Part shown: positions 44,371-52,070 of the stretch, piece after piece | How the letters are laid out: each line of letters begins with the position of its first letter | How positions within the stretch are numbered: position 1 is the first letter of the stretch | Assembly (NCBI RefSeq): GCF_000317695.1 | Contig: NC_019771.1 | Location: forward strand, 2,546,001 to 2,610,000 | Length of the DNA: 64,000 bases | Direction: 5' to 3' | Source: Anabaena cylindrica PCC 7122 | Lineage (GTDB): Bacteria; Cyanobacteriota; Cyanobacteriia; Cyanobacteriales; Nostocaceae | The notes under the pieces: generated by a model | Seen by the model: only the letters and a program-made list of their open reading frames with translations | What the model was told of the DNA's origin: nothing | Database searches by the model: none | Translations under genes and position numbers: made by a program

Positions 44371-44478
44371 TATAGCCTTTCCCACTCTAGTTAGATACAA
44401 AATTACCCCTCCCCTTACCAAGGGGAGGGTGCGCGACAGCGCGGGTGGGGTGTATTTCATGAGCTGGGAAATTGCTAT
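44371..44478. mobile_element. MITE-like element, copy 2
   Basis: Shares the sequence of 8622-8740, with the same TATAGC ends; the outer and GGGTGGGGTGTATTTCATG parts are nearly identical. It is about 11 bases shorter, having only one CCCTCCCC block before the hairpin. Confidence 0.7.
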
Positions 44479-44524
44479 AATACGTAGTTACAAATTACGA
44501 ATTACGAATACAAATTGATAATTT

Positions 44525-45265
44525 ATGCGACAACCAAAAGACTTTCCGCCTTTCCTGAGTCAAGAAGCTCCTTCAGAAATAGAACGGATGGGGTTAACTT
44601 GGCTTGTGGGGGCTGCGATCGCTACTGCTATTTTATGGCAATTTCCTGGAGGGGATTATATTTTATACCCCTTCACCATCCTCGCAACATGGTTTCACGA
44701 AATGGGTCATGGCTTGATGGCTCTAATGTTGGGGGGTAATTTTCAGAAATTACAAATTTTCAGCAATGGTTCTGGTGTAGCAAGTTACTCTATCAGTTCA
44801 GCATTGGGGCCAATTGGCCCTGGTTTGGTTGCAGCCGCAGGGCCAATGGGGCCACCTATCGCTGGTGCAGCGTTAATTCTCGCTTCCCGCCATTTTAAAA
44901 CAGCTTCTTTGAGTTTAAAGATTTTAGGAGGATTCTTATTATTTTCTACATTAGTTTGGGTACGTTCGTGGTTTGGGTTAATAGCAATTCCTGTATTAGG
45001 TTTAATTATTTTGGGAGTAGGTTTAAAAACTCCTCCCTGGGTACAGGGTTTTACAATTCAGTTTTTGGGTGTGCAAGCTTGTGTAAGTACATACCATCAA
45101 TTAAATTATCTATTTAGTTATACTGCTGGCCCCTTGGGTCTTTCCGATACAGCACAAATGCAGAGGTATTTGTTGTTACCGTATTGGTTTTGGGGTGGGT
45201 TAATGGCTGTAGCTTCTTTGGTGATTTTAGTCCGCAGTTTACAGGTTGCCTATCGTTCGCAATAA
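44525..45265 (+). CDS. M50-type membrane metalloprotease
   Basis: A 246-residue polytopic protein with the zinc-protease motif WFHEMGHGLMAL near residue 57, where the two His and the Glu are the expected metal ligands and catalyst, and a hydrophobic pattern of about six segments. The second conserved Asp-containing motif of site-2 proteases is not obvious by eye, so it may belong to the M50B-like group (DUF-type) rather than to a classical S2P. Its stop overlaps the start of the next small gene by one base (TAATG), pointing to a three-gene unit. Confidence 0.8.
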   Translation: MRQPKDFPPFLSQEAPSEIERMGLTWLVGAAIATAILWQFPGGDYILYPFTILATWFHEMGHGLMALMLGGNFQKLQIFSNGSGVASYSISSALGPIGPGLVAAAGPMGPPIAGAALILASRHFKTASLSLKILGGFLLFSTLVWVRSWFGLIAIPVLGLIILGVGLKTPPWVQGFTIQFLGVQACVSTYHQLNYLFSYTAGPLGLSDTAQMQRYLLLPYWFWGGLMAVASLVILVRSLQVAYRSQ

Positions 45266-45450
45266 TGGGTAATAAAAATCATAACAAGGCTATAGAATCT
45301 TTCTTAAAGCAAATTGCCAAACATCAAGAAAAGATTAAACTGGAACTAGAAAAGGATTTTCCTGATTTGGGTTTAATTAAGCATTGGGAAAAAGAGGTTA
45401 GGACTTTTGAAGAGAACATTCAGAAAAAGCTGAAAAGATTAGGACAATGA
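45265..45450 (+). CDS. small basic protein, first of an overlapping pair
   Basis: A 61-residue highly basic helical protein (MGNKNHNKAIESFLKQI ... NIQKKLKRLGQ), rich in Lys. The ATG at 45265 overlaps the stop of the M50 gene by one base, and the TGA overlaps the next ATG by four. This tight packing indicates translational coupling. No family is recognised; a longer in-frame extension into the M50 gene is not plausible. Confidence 0.6.
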   Translation: MGNKNHNKAIESFLKQIAKHQEKIKLELEKDFPDLGLIKHWEKEVRTFEENIQKKLKRLGQ

Positions 45451-45734
45451 ATATGCAGATTACTGAACAAAATCTTCCCATCACTAATTCTACTCTCAGT
45501 ACCTTAATTACTGAATTGGGTGAAGAATGCCAGAAGGTACAAACGCTAATTAATCAGCTACAGTTACCGGGTTTAACCTCTGATCAAAAAGGTGACATTA
45601 TAGCAGAAATGCTAGTAAGTGTAGTTCATCTGCATACTCATTGTGATGATGATTTTCAGGAGCTAATTTCTAATGAACTAGAAGAGTTACCTGATGATGA
45701 ACAAAAGCAGAATATAAAAGCTTTTTACTGTTGA
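45447..45734 (+). CDS. small acidic protein, second of an overlapping pair
   Basis: A 95-residue acidic, helical protein (LSTLITELGEECQKVQTLINQLQL; later HCDDDFQELISNELEELPDDEQ). It overlaps the preceding basic gene by four bases (ATGA). A downstream ATG at 45453 (MQITEQ) is an alternative start. The basic-acidic pairing and coupling resemble toxin-antitoxin or partner proteins, but no such family is recognised. The last 10 bases overlap the convergent dehydrogenase gene. Confidence 0.6.
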   Translation: MNMQITEQNLPITNSTLSTLITELGEECQKVQTLINQLQLPGLTSDQKGDIIAEMLVSVVHLHTHCDDDFQELISNELEELPDDEQKQNIKAFYC

Positions 45735-46723
45735 TGACGGATTTCATTAGCACAAGAACGCCCTTGTTCAACGTCAGCTATATTAGCAAAAGTGGTATCG
45801 GCAATATTCCGCAAAGCCTCTGCTGTGAAGAAAGCTTGATGTCCTGTAATCAAGACATTGGGAAACGTCGTCAAATGTTGGAAAACATCATCTTGAATGA
45901 TTTCTCCAGATAAATCTTCAAAAAATAATTCCGATTCTTGTTCGTAAACATCCACACCGAGATAACCAATTTGACCTGATTTCAACCCCTCAATTACTGC
46001 TTGGGTATCAATCAACGCACCGCGACTAGTGTTAATAATCATCATACCCGGTTTCATTTGAGCGATCGCTTCACTATTAATCAAGTGGTGAGTTTCCGGC
46101 ATCAGGGGACAATGCAAAGAGATAATATCAGAATTGGCGAAGATTTCTGACAACTCTACATACTTCCCACCTAATTCCTCTAATTCTGGGTTGTGATAAA
46201 CATCATAAGCTAGTAGATGACAACCAAACCCTTTCATAATTTGTCCCAAAATCAGACCGATTTTACCTGTACCAATAATTCCCACTGTGCGCTCATTCAA
46301 GTTAAATCCTAACAACCCATTCAAAGAAAAATTACCTTCCCGCACACGGTTATAAGCACGGTGAATTTTGCGATTTAGGCTTAAAATTAAGCCTACCGCG
46401 TGTTCAGCTACCCCATAGGGTGAATAAGCTGGTACACGGACAACAGTAATTCCTAACTTGGCTGCGGTTGCTAAATCTACATTATTGAACCCTGCACAAC
46501 GTAGAGCAATTAAATGAGTTCCCCCAGCCGCGAGAATTTCTAAAGTGGCAGCATCAACCTGATCATGAACAAATACACAAATACAGGGAAATCCTGCGGC
46601 TAAGATGGCGGTATCTCGATTCAGAAGTGGTTCAAAAAATACCAACTCATGTTGAATCGGAGAATTTGCAGCTTCTAAAAACTGCCTATCGTAAGTTTTT
46701 GTACTGAAAACTGCTACTTTCAT
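45725..46723 (-). CDS. ldhA: D-lactate dehydrogenase-type 2-hydroxyacid dehydrogenase
   Basis: A 332-residue NAD-dependent dehydrogenase of the D-2-hydroxyacid family, probably reducing pyruvate to D-lactate. The nucleotide-binding motif GIIGTGKIGLILGQ is near residue 147, and the catalytic Arg/Glu/His set is present in TSRGALID (Arg near 235), DVYEQE (Glu near 263) and ITGHQAFFT (His near 295). The closing VDVYEQESELFFEDLSG with TGHQAFFTAEAL is the D-LDH pattern. It lies 77 bases downstream of the SpoIIE phosphatase on the same strand and may be the last gene of that cluster, where fermentation of stored sugar would fit. Confidence 0.88.
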   Translation of the reverse strand: MKVAVFSTKTYDRQFLEAANSPIQHELVFFEPLLNRDTAILAAGFPCICVFVHDQVDAATLEILAAGGTHLIALRCAGFNNVDLATAAKLGITVVRVPAYSPYGVAEHAVGLILSLNRKIHRAYNRVREGNFSLNGLLGFNLNERTVGIIGTGKIGLILGQIMKGFGCHLLAYDVYHNPELEELGGKYVELSEIFANSDIISLHCPLMPETHHLINSEAIAQMKPGMMIINTSRGALIDTQAVIEGLKSGQIGYLGVDVYEQESELFFEDLSGEIIQDDVFQHLTTFPNVLITGHQAFFTAEALRNIADTTFANIADVEQGRSCANEIRHQQ

Positions 46724-46800
46724 CCAAAATTTCAGGTTATATTTCTGTATGATACCCTTATAGCCTATACCCTAAACTCCATACTCCACAACCTTCTTAA

Positions 46801-48237
46801 TCATTTCCTTCGGACACAGAGCATTGTAATATCATCAAACTGTGGTGCATCAGCAATAAAATTAAATAAATCAGTTTTAATCGCATTCAGCAAATCAATA
46901 GCAGAAGCGGATGGTTGCTCTAGAATATCTCGCAGTCGCTTGTCAGTGAATAACTTACCTTCAGGGTTTTTACCTTCAGTTACTCCATCAGTATAGCCAA
47001 TCAATATATCATTAGGTTCAAGCTGAATTTGCTCGATTTTAAATTTCATTCCCGGCATCATTCCCACTGCCGGGCCGGTAGATTTTAGAGTGTTTTTAAT
47101 GCCGGATTCATCAATAACAAACAGCGATTCATGTCCACCATTAATATAAGTCAATATACCTGTTTCTGCTTCGAGAATCCCAAAAAACATGGTAGCAAAC
47201 ATACTCATTTGCCAATGATTTTTAGCAACATATTCATTAGTTCTAGAAACTGCTTGCAGCGCCTTGACATGAGCTAAGTTTGTAGCAATAGACTTCCCAA
47301 TCCAACCACCACTAGGCTGATTTTCTTGCAGAACTTGATTGGCAATGCCGCGCAATTGAGTTTCTGAAGAAAAAACCCGGATTAAGCTTCGCATCAGAGC
47401 CATAAATAATGCGGCTCCCACCCCTTTATCACATACATCCGCAATTACCAATCCTACCTGGTTATTAGGAAGTTCAAAAGTGTCGTAGAAGTCTCCAGCT
47501 ACCTGACGGGCTGGGTGAAAGCAGGATGCAATTTCCCAATTGGGAAGTTTAACCAGTTCATAGGGGAGAAAATCAATTTGAATTTGCCGTCCCTTTTCTA
47601 ATTCAGCGTCAAGAGCTTTGGAATATTTATCAAGTTTTGAATAGAGACGAGCATTTTCCAAGACTAAAGCCATTTGGTCAGCTGTGAGTAGCATGAGATT
47701 GGCTGTTTCTTGGCTAAAATGTCCTGGCTGAGAGTGCAATAGTGTGATAATTCCTAGTAACTCTTCACCTCTGATAATGGGAACAGCTAGGGCAGAACGG
47801 ACAATGTAGGGCTGATCGGAAAATGTGAACCAGCGGTCATCATGCTCAGTATCTGCAATTAATCCGATTTGACGGTTACGGATCACCCAACCAGCAAGTC
47901 CCTGATCTAAGACACTACCAATCAAGTTTTTTCGCTTTTCTGCTGTTACTTCTGTGCGTGAGAGGATTGCATCAGCTACCTTTCCAGAAGGTTCAAGTAA
48001 AAATAGACTACCTTTTTCAGATTTGGTTTGATCGGTAGCAACATCTAATGTAGTTTGTAATGCTGCTTTTAATACCTCTCCTTCTGTGGAGGAGCGTGCC
48101 ATTGATACTAATTTTTCTAGCAACTTACTTTGGGCATTAAAAGCGGCTTCTTCATTTCTGAGTTCTGCTACTTCTCGACGTAGTGCTTCTAGTTCTTGGT
48201 AATCTACTTGTTGTTGAGATTGATGGTTAGAATTCAT
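46801..48237 (-). CDS. GAF-domain SpoIIE/RsbU-type protein phosphatase
   Basis: A 478-residue PP2C-type Ser/Thr phosphatase of partner-switching systems. An N-terminal coiled coil (YQELEALRREVAELRNEE) is followed by a GAF sensor domain (about residues 45-205) and a SpoIIE catalytic domain (about 235-475). The metal-binding Asp residues are seen in AGDFYDTFE and IADVCDKGVGAALFMA near 245-275 and in GYTDGVTEGKN near 420. Such phosphatases dephosphorylate a STAS anti-sigma antagonist so that it can capture an RsbW-like kinase. Both partner types lie just upstream, making this the likely output-side phosphatase of the locus. ATG start. Confidence 0.93.
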   Translation of the reverse strand: MNSNHQSQQQVDYQELEALRREVAELRNEEAAFNAQSKLLEKLVSMARSSTEGEVLKAALQTTLDVATDQTKSEKGSLFLLEPSGKVADAILSRTEVTAEKRKNLIGSVLDQGLAGWVIRNRQIGLIADTEHDDRWFTFSDQPYIVRSALAVPIIRGEELLGIITLLHSQPGHFSQETANLMLLTADQMALVLENARLYSKLDKYSKALDAELEKGRQIQIDFLPYELVKLPNWEIASCFHPARQVAGDFYDTFELPNNQVGLVIADVCDKGVGAALFMALMRSLIRVFSSETQLRGIANQVLQENQPSGGWIGKSIATNLAHVKALQAVSRTNEYVAKNHWQMSMFATMFFGILEAETGILTYINGGHESLFVIDESGIKNTLKSTGPAVGMMPGMKFKIEQIQLEPNDILIGYTDGVTEGKNPEGKLFTDKRLRDILEQPSASAIDLLNAIKTDLFNFIADAPQFDDITMLCVRRK

Positions 48238-48412
48238 ATTCCCCTAAGCAAATGATTCAAGCTGTCAATTTAAAGTGACTTTTCTGAAAAGATAGATGCT
48301 GAAAACCTGTATGTGTGCGTATTTTTCAATTGCTTAACCGGCGTTAACTTAGATTAATGGGGGCTGAATTACCTCAATATCATAGCTTAAACAAACATCC
48401 ATAACTTGACTA

Positions 48413-48829
48413 TTAGCAATTGACTACAAAGATATTACGATTCTTTTCTCCCACTCGTTCATAAAAATATTGATCTACACCCTGAATTGCCAAATATACT
48501 CCTAGTCCACCCATTCGGCGTTCTTCCAAGCGTTTATTTAATTCTTCAGATTCGACAGTCACCATTTCGTAAGGGTCGTATCTAGCACCAGTATCTTCTA
48601 TGCAGATAGTTAAGGTTGATTCTTGGCGATCGCTAGATATATCTAATTTACCAGTCAATCCTGCTTCTTCATAGCCATGCATAATGATATTGGTGGCAAT
48701 TTCATCAACTGCCAGACGCAGTTTATAGGTGGCTTTTTTATCCAAGCCAGCTGACTCGGCTGCTGTCATCACATATTTAGCGATCGCTCCCAAAGAGTCT
48801 AGTGTTCCCGATACGGTTAAAGTTTCCAT
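48413..48829 (-). CDS. RsbW-type anti-sigma factor kinase
   Basis: A 138-residue HATPase_c protein of the RsbW/SpoIIAB type, which phosphorylates STAS antagonists and may bind a sigma factor or other target. The N box (LAVDEIATNIIMHGYEE, near residue 62) has the Glu and Asn needed for ATP, and the G1 box is CIEDTGARYDP; GGLGVYLAIQGVD follows as G2. I use the ATG at 48829 (METLTVSG); a TTG 20 codons upstream is also open. It lies between the phosphatase and a STAS gene, as in partner-switching operons. Confidence 0.9.
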   Translation of the reverse strand: METLTVSGTLDSLGAIAKYVMTAAESAGLDKKATYKLRLAVDEIATNIIMHGYEEAGLTGKLDISSDRQESTLTICIEDTGARYDPYEMVTVESEELNKRLEERRMGGLGVYLAIQGVDQYFYERVGEKNRNIFVVNC

Positions 48830-49006
48830 AACATAAGGTGGTGTTGGTATCTTGGGATAATTGAGATTGAATCTCTGCGCTCGGCTCAAAAACGCAGATT
48901 GGGATCTATATAGACATCGACCGAATTTAAATATCGTTTTCTACAACCTTTCTAGAGACGTTGCATACAACGTCTCTACTTTTTCACCAGATGTCTATTG
49001 AAATTT

Positions 49007-49345
49007 CTACGCCTTTCCTATTTTGTTCTCGTCATACTCGTCTAGCAAAATGACACTGTGGTGGAAGCCAGTTTTGATAATTGTCTCCAAAACTGTATCT
49101 TTTTGAGCGCCTACTATGTAAATATCCACTGCACCCATCTTTTGTTTAGCGAAGATCAGCACCCGTAGTCCAGCACTGGCCATATATTCCAGGTCTGCCA
49201 TCATCAAAACCAAACTTTTGGGATTTTGGGCAGCAGCCTCTTCCACCTTTGCCTTTAACTCTGATGCTGTACTCGCATCTAATTCCCCAGATAAGGTAAT
49301 TTTAGCGATGTCATCACTTGTTTCTAGAGTTGCGTTGAAAGCCAT
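49007..49345 (-). CDS. STAS-domain anti-sigma antagonist, first
   Basis: A 112-residue single STAS domain. The phosphorylation-site loop reads YMASAGLRVLI (near residue 57), keeping the Ser in the usual S-A-G-L position, and the strand LSGELDASTASEL precedes it. It should be the phospho-acceptor for the adjacent RsbW-like kinase and the substrate of the SpoIIE phosphatase. It lies between the kinase gene and glgX. A second STAS gene is on the other side of glgX. Confidence 0.92.
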   Translation of the reverse strand: MAFNATLETSDDIAKITLSGELDASTASELKAKVEEAAAQNPKSLVLMMADLEYMASAGLRVLIFAKQKMGAVDIYIVGAQKDTVLETIIKTGFHHSVILLDEYDENKIGKA

Positions 49346-49432
49346 AATTTCCTGTGAGTAGTTGAATTGTGAGTAACAATTTTAAAGTTGACAATTGCTA
49401 GGAAGCAAATTATCAGCAAGCCAAATTAGAAT

Positions 49433-51553
49433 TTATTTACCTACTAAGATTGCCACAGAGCGATCGCCCATGAGCAATCCTGATTGATCTTCTAGTCTAG
49501 GTTCTGTACCAGGTTCCCAGCTATCATGCGGTGACATAGCACCAGTATTAGCAAAGATATGCCAATTCATTCCTACTGGCAAACTGGGAATCTCAAACCA
49601 CTGAGCTTGCCAGTGCATATTCATCGCCACATAGATATAATTATCTTCAACGGTTCCTTGCTTTGCGTGTTTGCCGCAGAGCATAAAAGCCAGAGTCCGA
49701 CAGGAATCCGACCAATCAGCATTCCATGCCTGTGTGCCATGCCATGTAATATCTGCATAGCCACTGCCAACATAATCACGATTTTGGAAGTGCCATTGAT
49801 TTCTCAAAACTGGATGAACGTTGCGGAAAACAATGCAATGTCTAACAAACTTAAACAAATCTGCATTAGTTTTTAACAAATTCCAGTCTAACCAGTTCAA
49901 ATCATTATCGTGGCAATAAGTATTATTATTACCATATTGAGTCCGTCCCAACTCATCACCCATGAGAATCATCGGCACGCCCTGACTCACCATCAGCATT
50001 GCCAAAGCATTTTTAATCTGACGACGGCGCAAAGCATTAATGCCTGGATCATCTGTTGGCCCTTCCCAGCCACAGTTCCAGCTATCATTATCATTAGTGC
50101 CATCATTATTATTTTCGCCATTAGCTTCATTATGTTTCCCATCATAGGAAACCAAATCCATCATGGTGAAACCATCGTGGGCAGTAATGAAATTAATTGA
50201 TGTTGCCGGCGCACGACCAGACCAAGCATAGAGATCAGGAGAACCTTGCAAACGTTGGGCAGCATCCCCAACAGTACCATCTCCCTTCAAGAATTTACGA
50301 ATGCCATCACGGTACTTACCATTCCATTCTGCCCAACGTCCATAGGCAGGGAAAGAACCCACTTGGTATAAACCACCTGCATCCCAAGCTTCAGCAATCA
50401 GTTTACACTTAGCCAGAATTGGGTCAAAGGCCAAAGATTCTAGCAACGGTGGATTTGCTAAAGGTGCGCCCCAAGGATCTCGTCCTAAAATTGCCGCCAA
50501 GTCAAACCGAAACCCATCAATATGATATTCTGATGCCCAGTAACGCAGACAATCTAGCACTATCCCCCGCACAACTGGGTTATTGCAATTGAGAGTATTA
50601 CCAGTACCGCTAAAGTTGTAATAATACCCTTCCGGGGTCAGCATATAGTATGTCTTATTGTCAATGCCTCGGAAGGAAATTGTTGGGCCATGTTCATTAC
50701 CTTCCGCTGTGTGATTGAAAACTACATCTAGAATTACCTCAATTCCGTTTTTATGTAATTCTTTCACCAGCGTCTTCAATTCATCAACCTGCATCCCAAA
50801 TTTGCCTGTAGCTGCATAGCCAGCTTTGGGAGCAAAGAAGCCAACGGTGCTGTAACCCCAGTAATTATAAAGGGTTTCCCCAGTTTGCGGGTTAGGGCGA
50901 CTGTTTTCAAATTCATCAAATTCATAAATGGGCATCAACTCCACAGCATTGACACCCAACTCTTTCAGGTAAGGAATTTTATCCCTGATACCTGCAAATG
51001 TCCCCTGATGTCTTTCTTTAACACCAGAGGATGGATGACGGGTAAAACTGCGGACGTGCATTTCATAGATGATCTGATCCTCTGGAGGAATTTCCAAAGG
51101 ACGGTCATTTTCCCAGTCAAAATCATCAAAACCTATTCTGGCCCGATGGTGATAGATATCATTCCAGTCTGGGGTGACACCCCAAACATCCCGACCACCA
51201 ATAATTTTGGCATAGGGGTCCATCAAGATTTTACTGGTATCAAACCAATGGCCTTCCTGGAAATTATTTGGCCCATCCATGCGATAGCCATATTCTAGAT
51301 TTTCATAATCAAGGTCAAAGACGGTTATGCAATAAACATTACCAATCCGAAACTCTTCAGGAACAGGAATTTCTACTAAAGGTTCCTTGGCGTGTTTCTT
51401 AAACAAGACCAAAGTACAGGATTTGGCTTGACTCGAAAAAATAGAGAAGTTAACCCCCCCTGGTACTAGAGTTGCACCGAAGGGAAATGGTTTTCCGTTG
51501 CGTAATTTAAAACCTTCGTAAGTATGCGTTGGATGAATATCAATTCTTTCCAT
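49433..51553 (-). CDS. glgX: glycogen debranching enzyme GlgX
   Basis: A 706-residue GH13 debranching enzyme that cleaves alpha-1,6 branches in glycogen. An N-terminal CBM48-like domain (about 1-130) precedes the TIM barrel. Catalytic motifs: DVVFNHTAEGNEHG near 275, GFRFDLAAILGRD with the nucleophile Asp near 348, and LIAEAWDAGG with the acid Glu near 385; FITAHDGFTMMDLVSYD is near 455. The length is typical. The position between two STAS genes of a partner-switching module is unusual and suggests that glycogen breakdown is under that switch. Confidence 0.95.
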   Translation of the reverse strand: MERIDIHPTHTYEGFKLRNGKPFPFGATLVPGGVNFSIFSSQAKSCTLVLFKKHAKEPLVEIPVPEEFRIGNVYCITVFDLDYENLEYGYRMDGPNNFQEGHWFDTSKILMDPYAKIIGGRDVWGVTPDWNDIYHHRARIGFDDFDWENDRPLEIPPEDQIIYEMHVRSFTRHPSSGVKERHQGTFAGIRDKIPYLKELGVNAVELMPIYEFDEFENSRPNPQTGETLYNYWGYSTVGFFAPKAGYAATGKFGMQVDELKTLVKELHKNGIEVILDVVFNHTAEGNEHGPTISFRGIDNKTYYMLTPEGYYYNFSGTGNTLNCNNPVVRGIVLDCLRYWASEYHIDGFRFDLAAILGRDPWGAPLANPPLLESLAFDPILAKCKLIAEAWDAGGLYQVGSFPAYGRWAEWNGKYRDGIRKFLKGDGTVGDAAQRLQGSPDLYAWSGRAPATSINFITAHDGFTMMDLVSYDGKHNEANGENNNDGTNDNDSWNCGWEGPTDDPGINALRRRQIKNALAMLMVSQGVPMILMGDELGRTQYGNNNTYCHDNDLNWLDWNLLKTNADLFKFVRHCIVFRNVHPVLRNQWHFQNRDYVGSGYADITWHGTQAWNADWSDSCRTLAFMLCGKHAKQGTVEDNYIYVAMNMHWQAQWFEIPSLPVGMNWHIFANTGAMSPHDSWEPGTEPRLEDQSGLLMGDRSVAILVGK

Positions 51554-51653
51554 TGTTACTAGTCCTTATTTCCCGGTTATAGCTATAGTTACATAGGTGA
51601 GGACAAGTATATTGCTCAAACCTTCAAGCAATTGAGTTGATACTCGTTATTCG

Positions 51654-51992
51654 TTACTTAGAAGCCAGTGCTTCTATGCCTTTTTCAAGAGTGGCACTAG
51701 TTGCAAAAAAGTCTAGGAATCCAGTCACAGTCATGGTGTCTATAATTTCTTCAGTTAAACCGACCAATAATAACTGCCCTTCTTTGGCCATTGTTTGCCG
51801 ATACAAAGACAGCAGCATTCGCAAGCCAGCACTGGACATATAAGGGACTTTAGTCATGTCGAGGATAATTTTACTACCTGGTTCTGCTAAAGGCAAAACT
51901 TCTTTGGTGACAGATGATGCTGTGTTGGCATCTATATCGCCCACAAGTCCTGCTACCTTTACGTCTTTAATTGTCGTGATGCTAATTTCCAT
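51654..51992 (-). CDS. STAS-domain anti-sigma antagonist, second
   Basis: A 112-residue single STAS domain with the site YMSSAGLRMLLSLY (near residue 52) and the strand VAGLVGDIDANTASSV. It differs clearly from the first STAS protein, so the two are not recent duplicates. Either both compete for the one kinase, or each serves a different target. It is 100 bases upstream of glgX on the same strand. Confidence 0.92.
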   Translation of the reverse strand: MEISITTIKDVKVAGLVGDIDANTASSVTKEVLPLAEPGSKIILDMTKVPYMSSAGLRMLLSLYRQTMAKEGQLLLVGLTEEIIDTMTVTGFLDFFATSATLEKGIEALASK

Positions 51993-52070
51993 ATTTATTG
52001 GTAAGTTTGATTGAATTCGTAATTGGGGATGAGGGGAAAATACCCCTCACCGCATTGTTCGATCTATAAG

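Larger units (their letters stand above)
44204..44524. other. intergenic region with two small palindromic elements
   Basis: 320 bases holding a palindrome (44234-44299), the second MITE-like copy (44371-44478) and short GAATTAC heptamers (44495-44509) before the M50 gene. No coding potential. Confidence 0.6.

Noticed and set aside
49559..51298. Several plus-strand frames across glgX, rich in Ile and His
   Set aside because: Antisense shadows of a certain GH13 gene; composition is that of the reverse reading.
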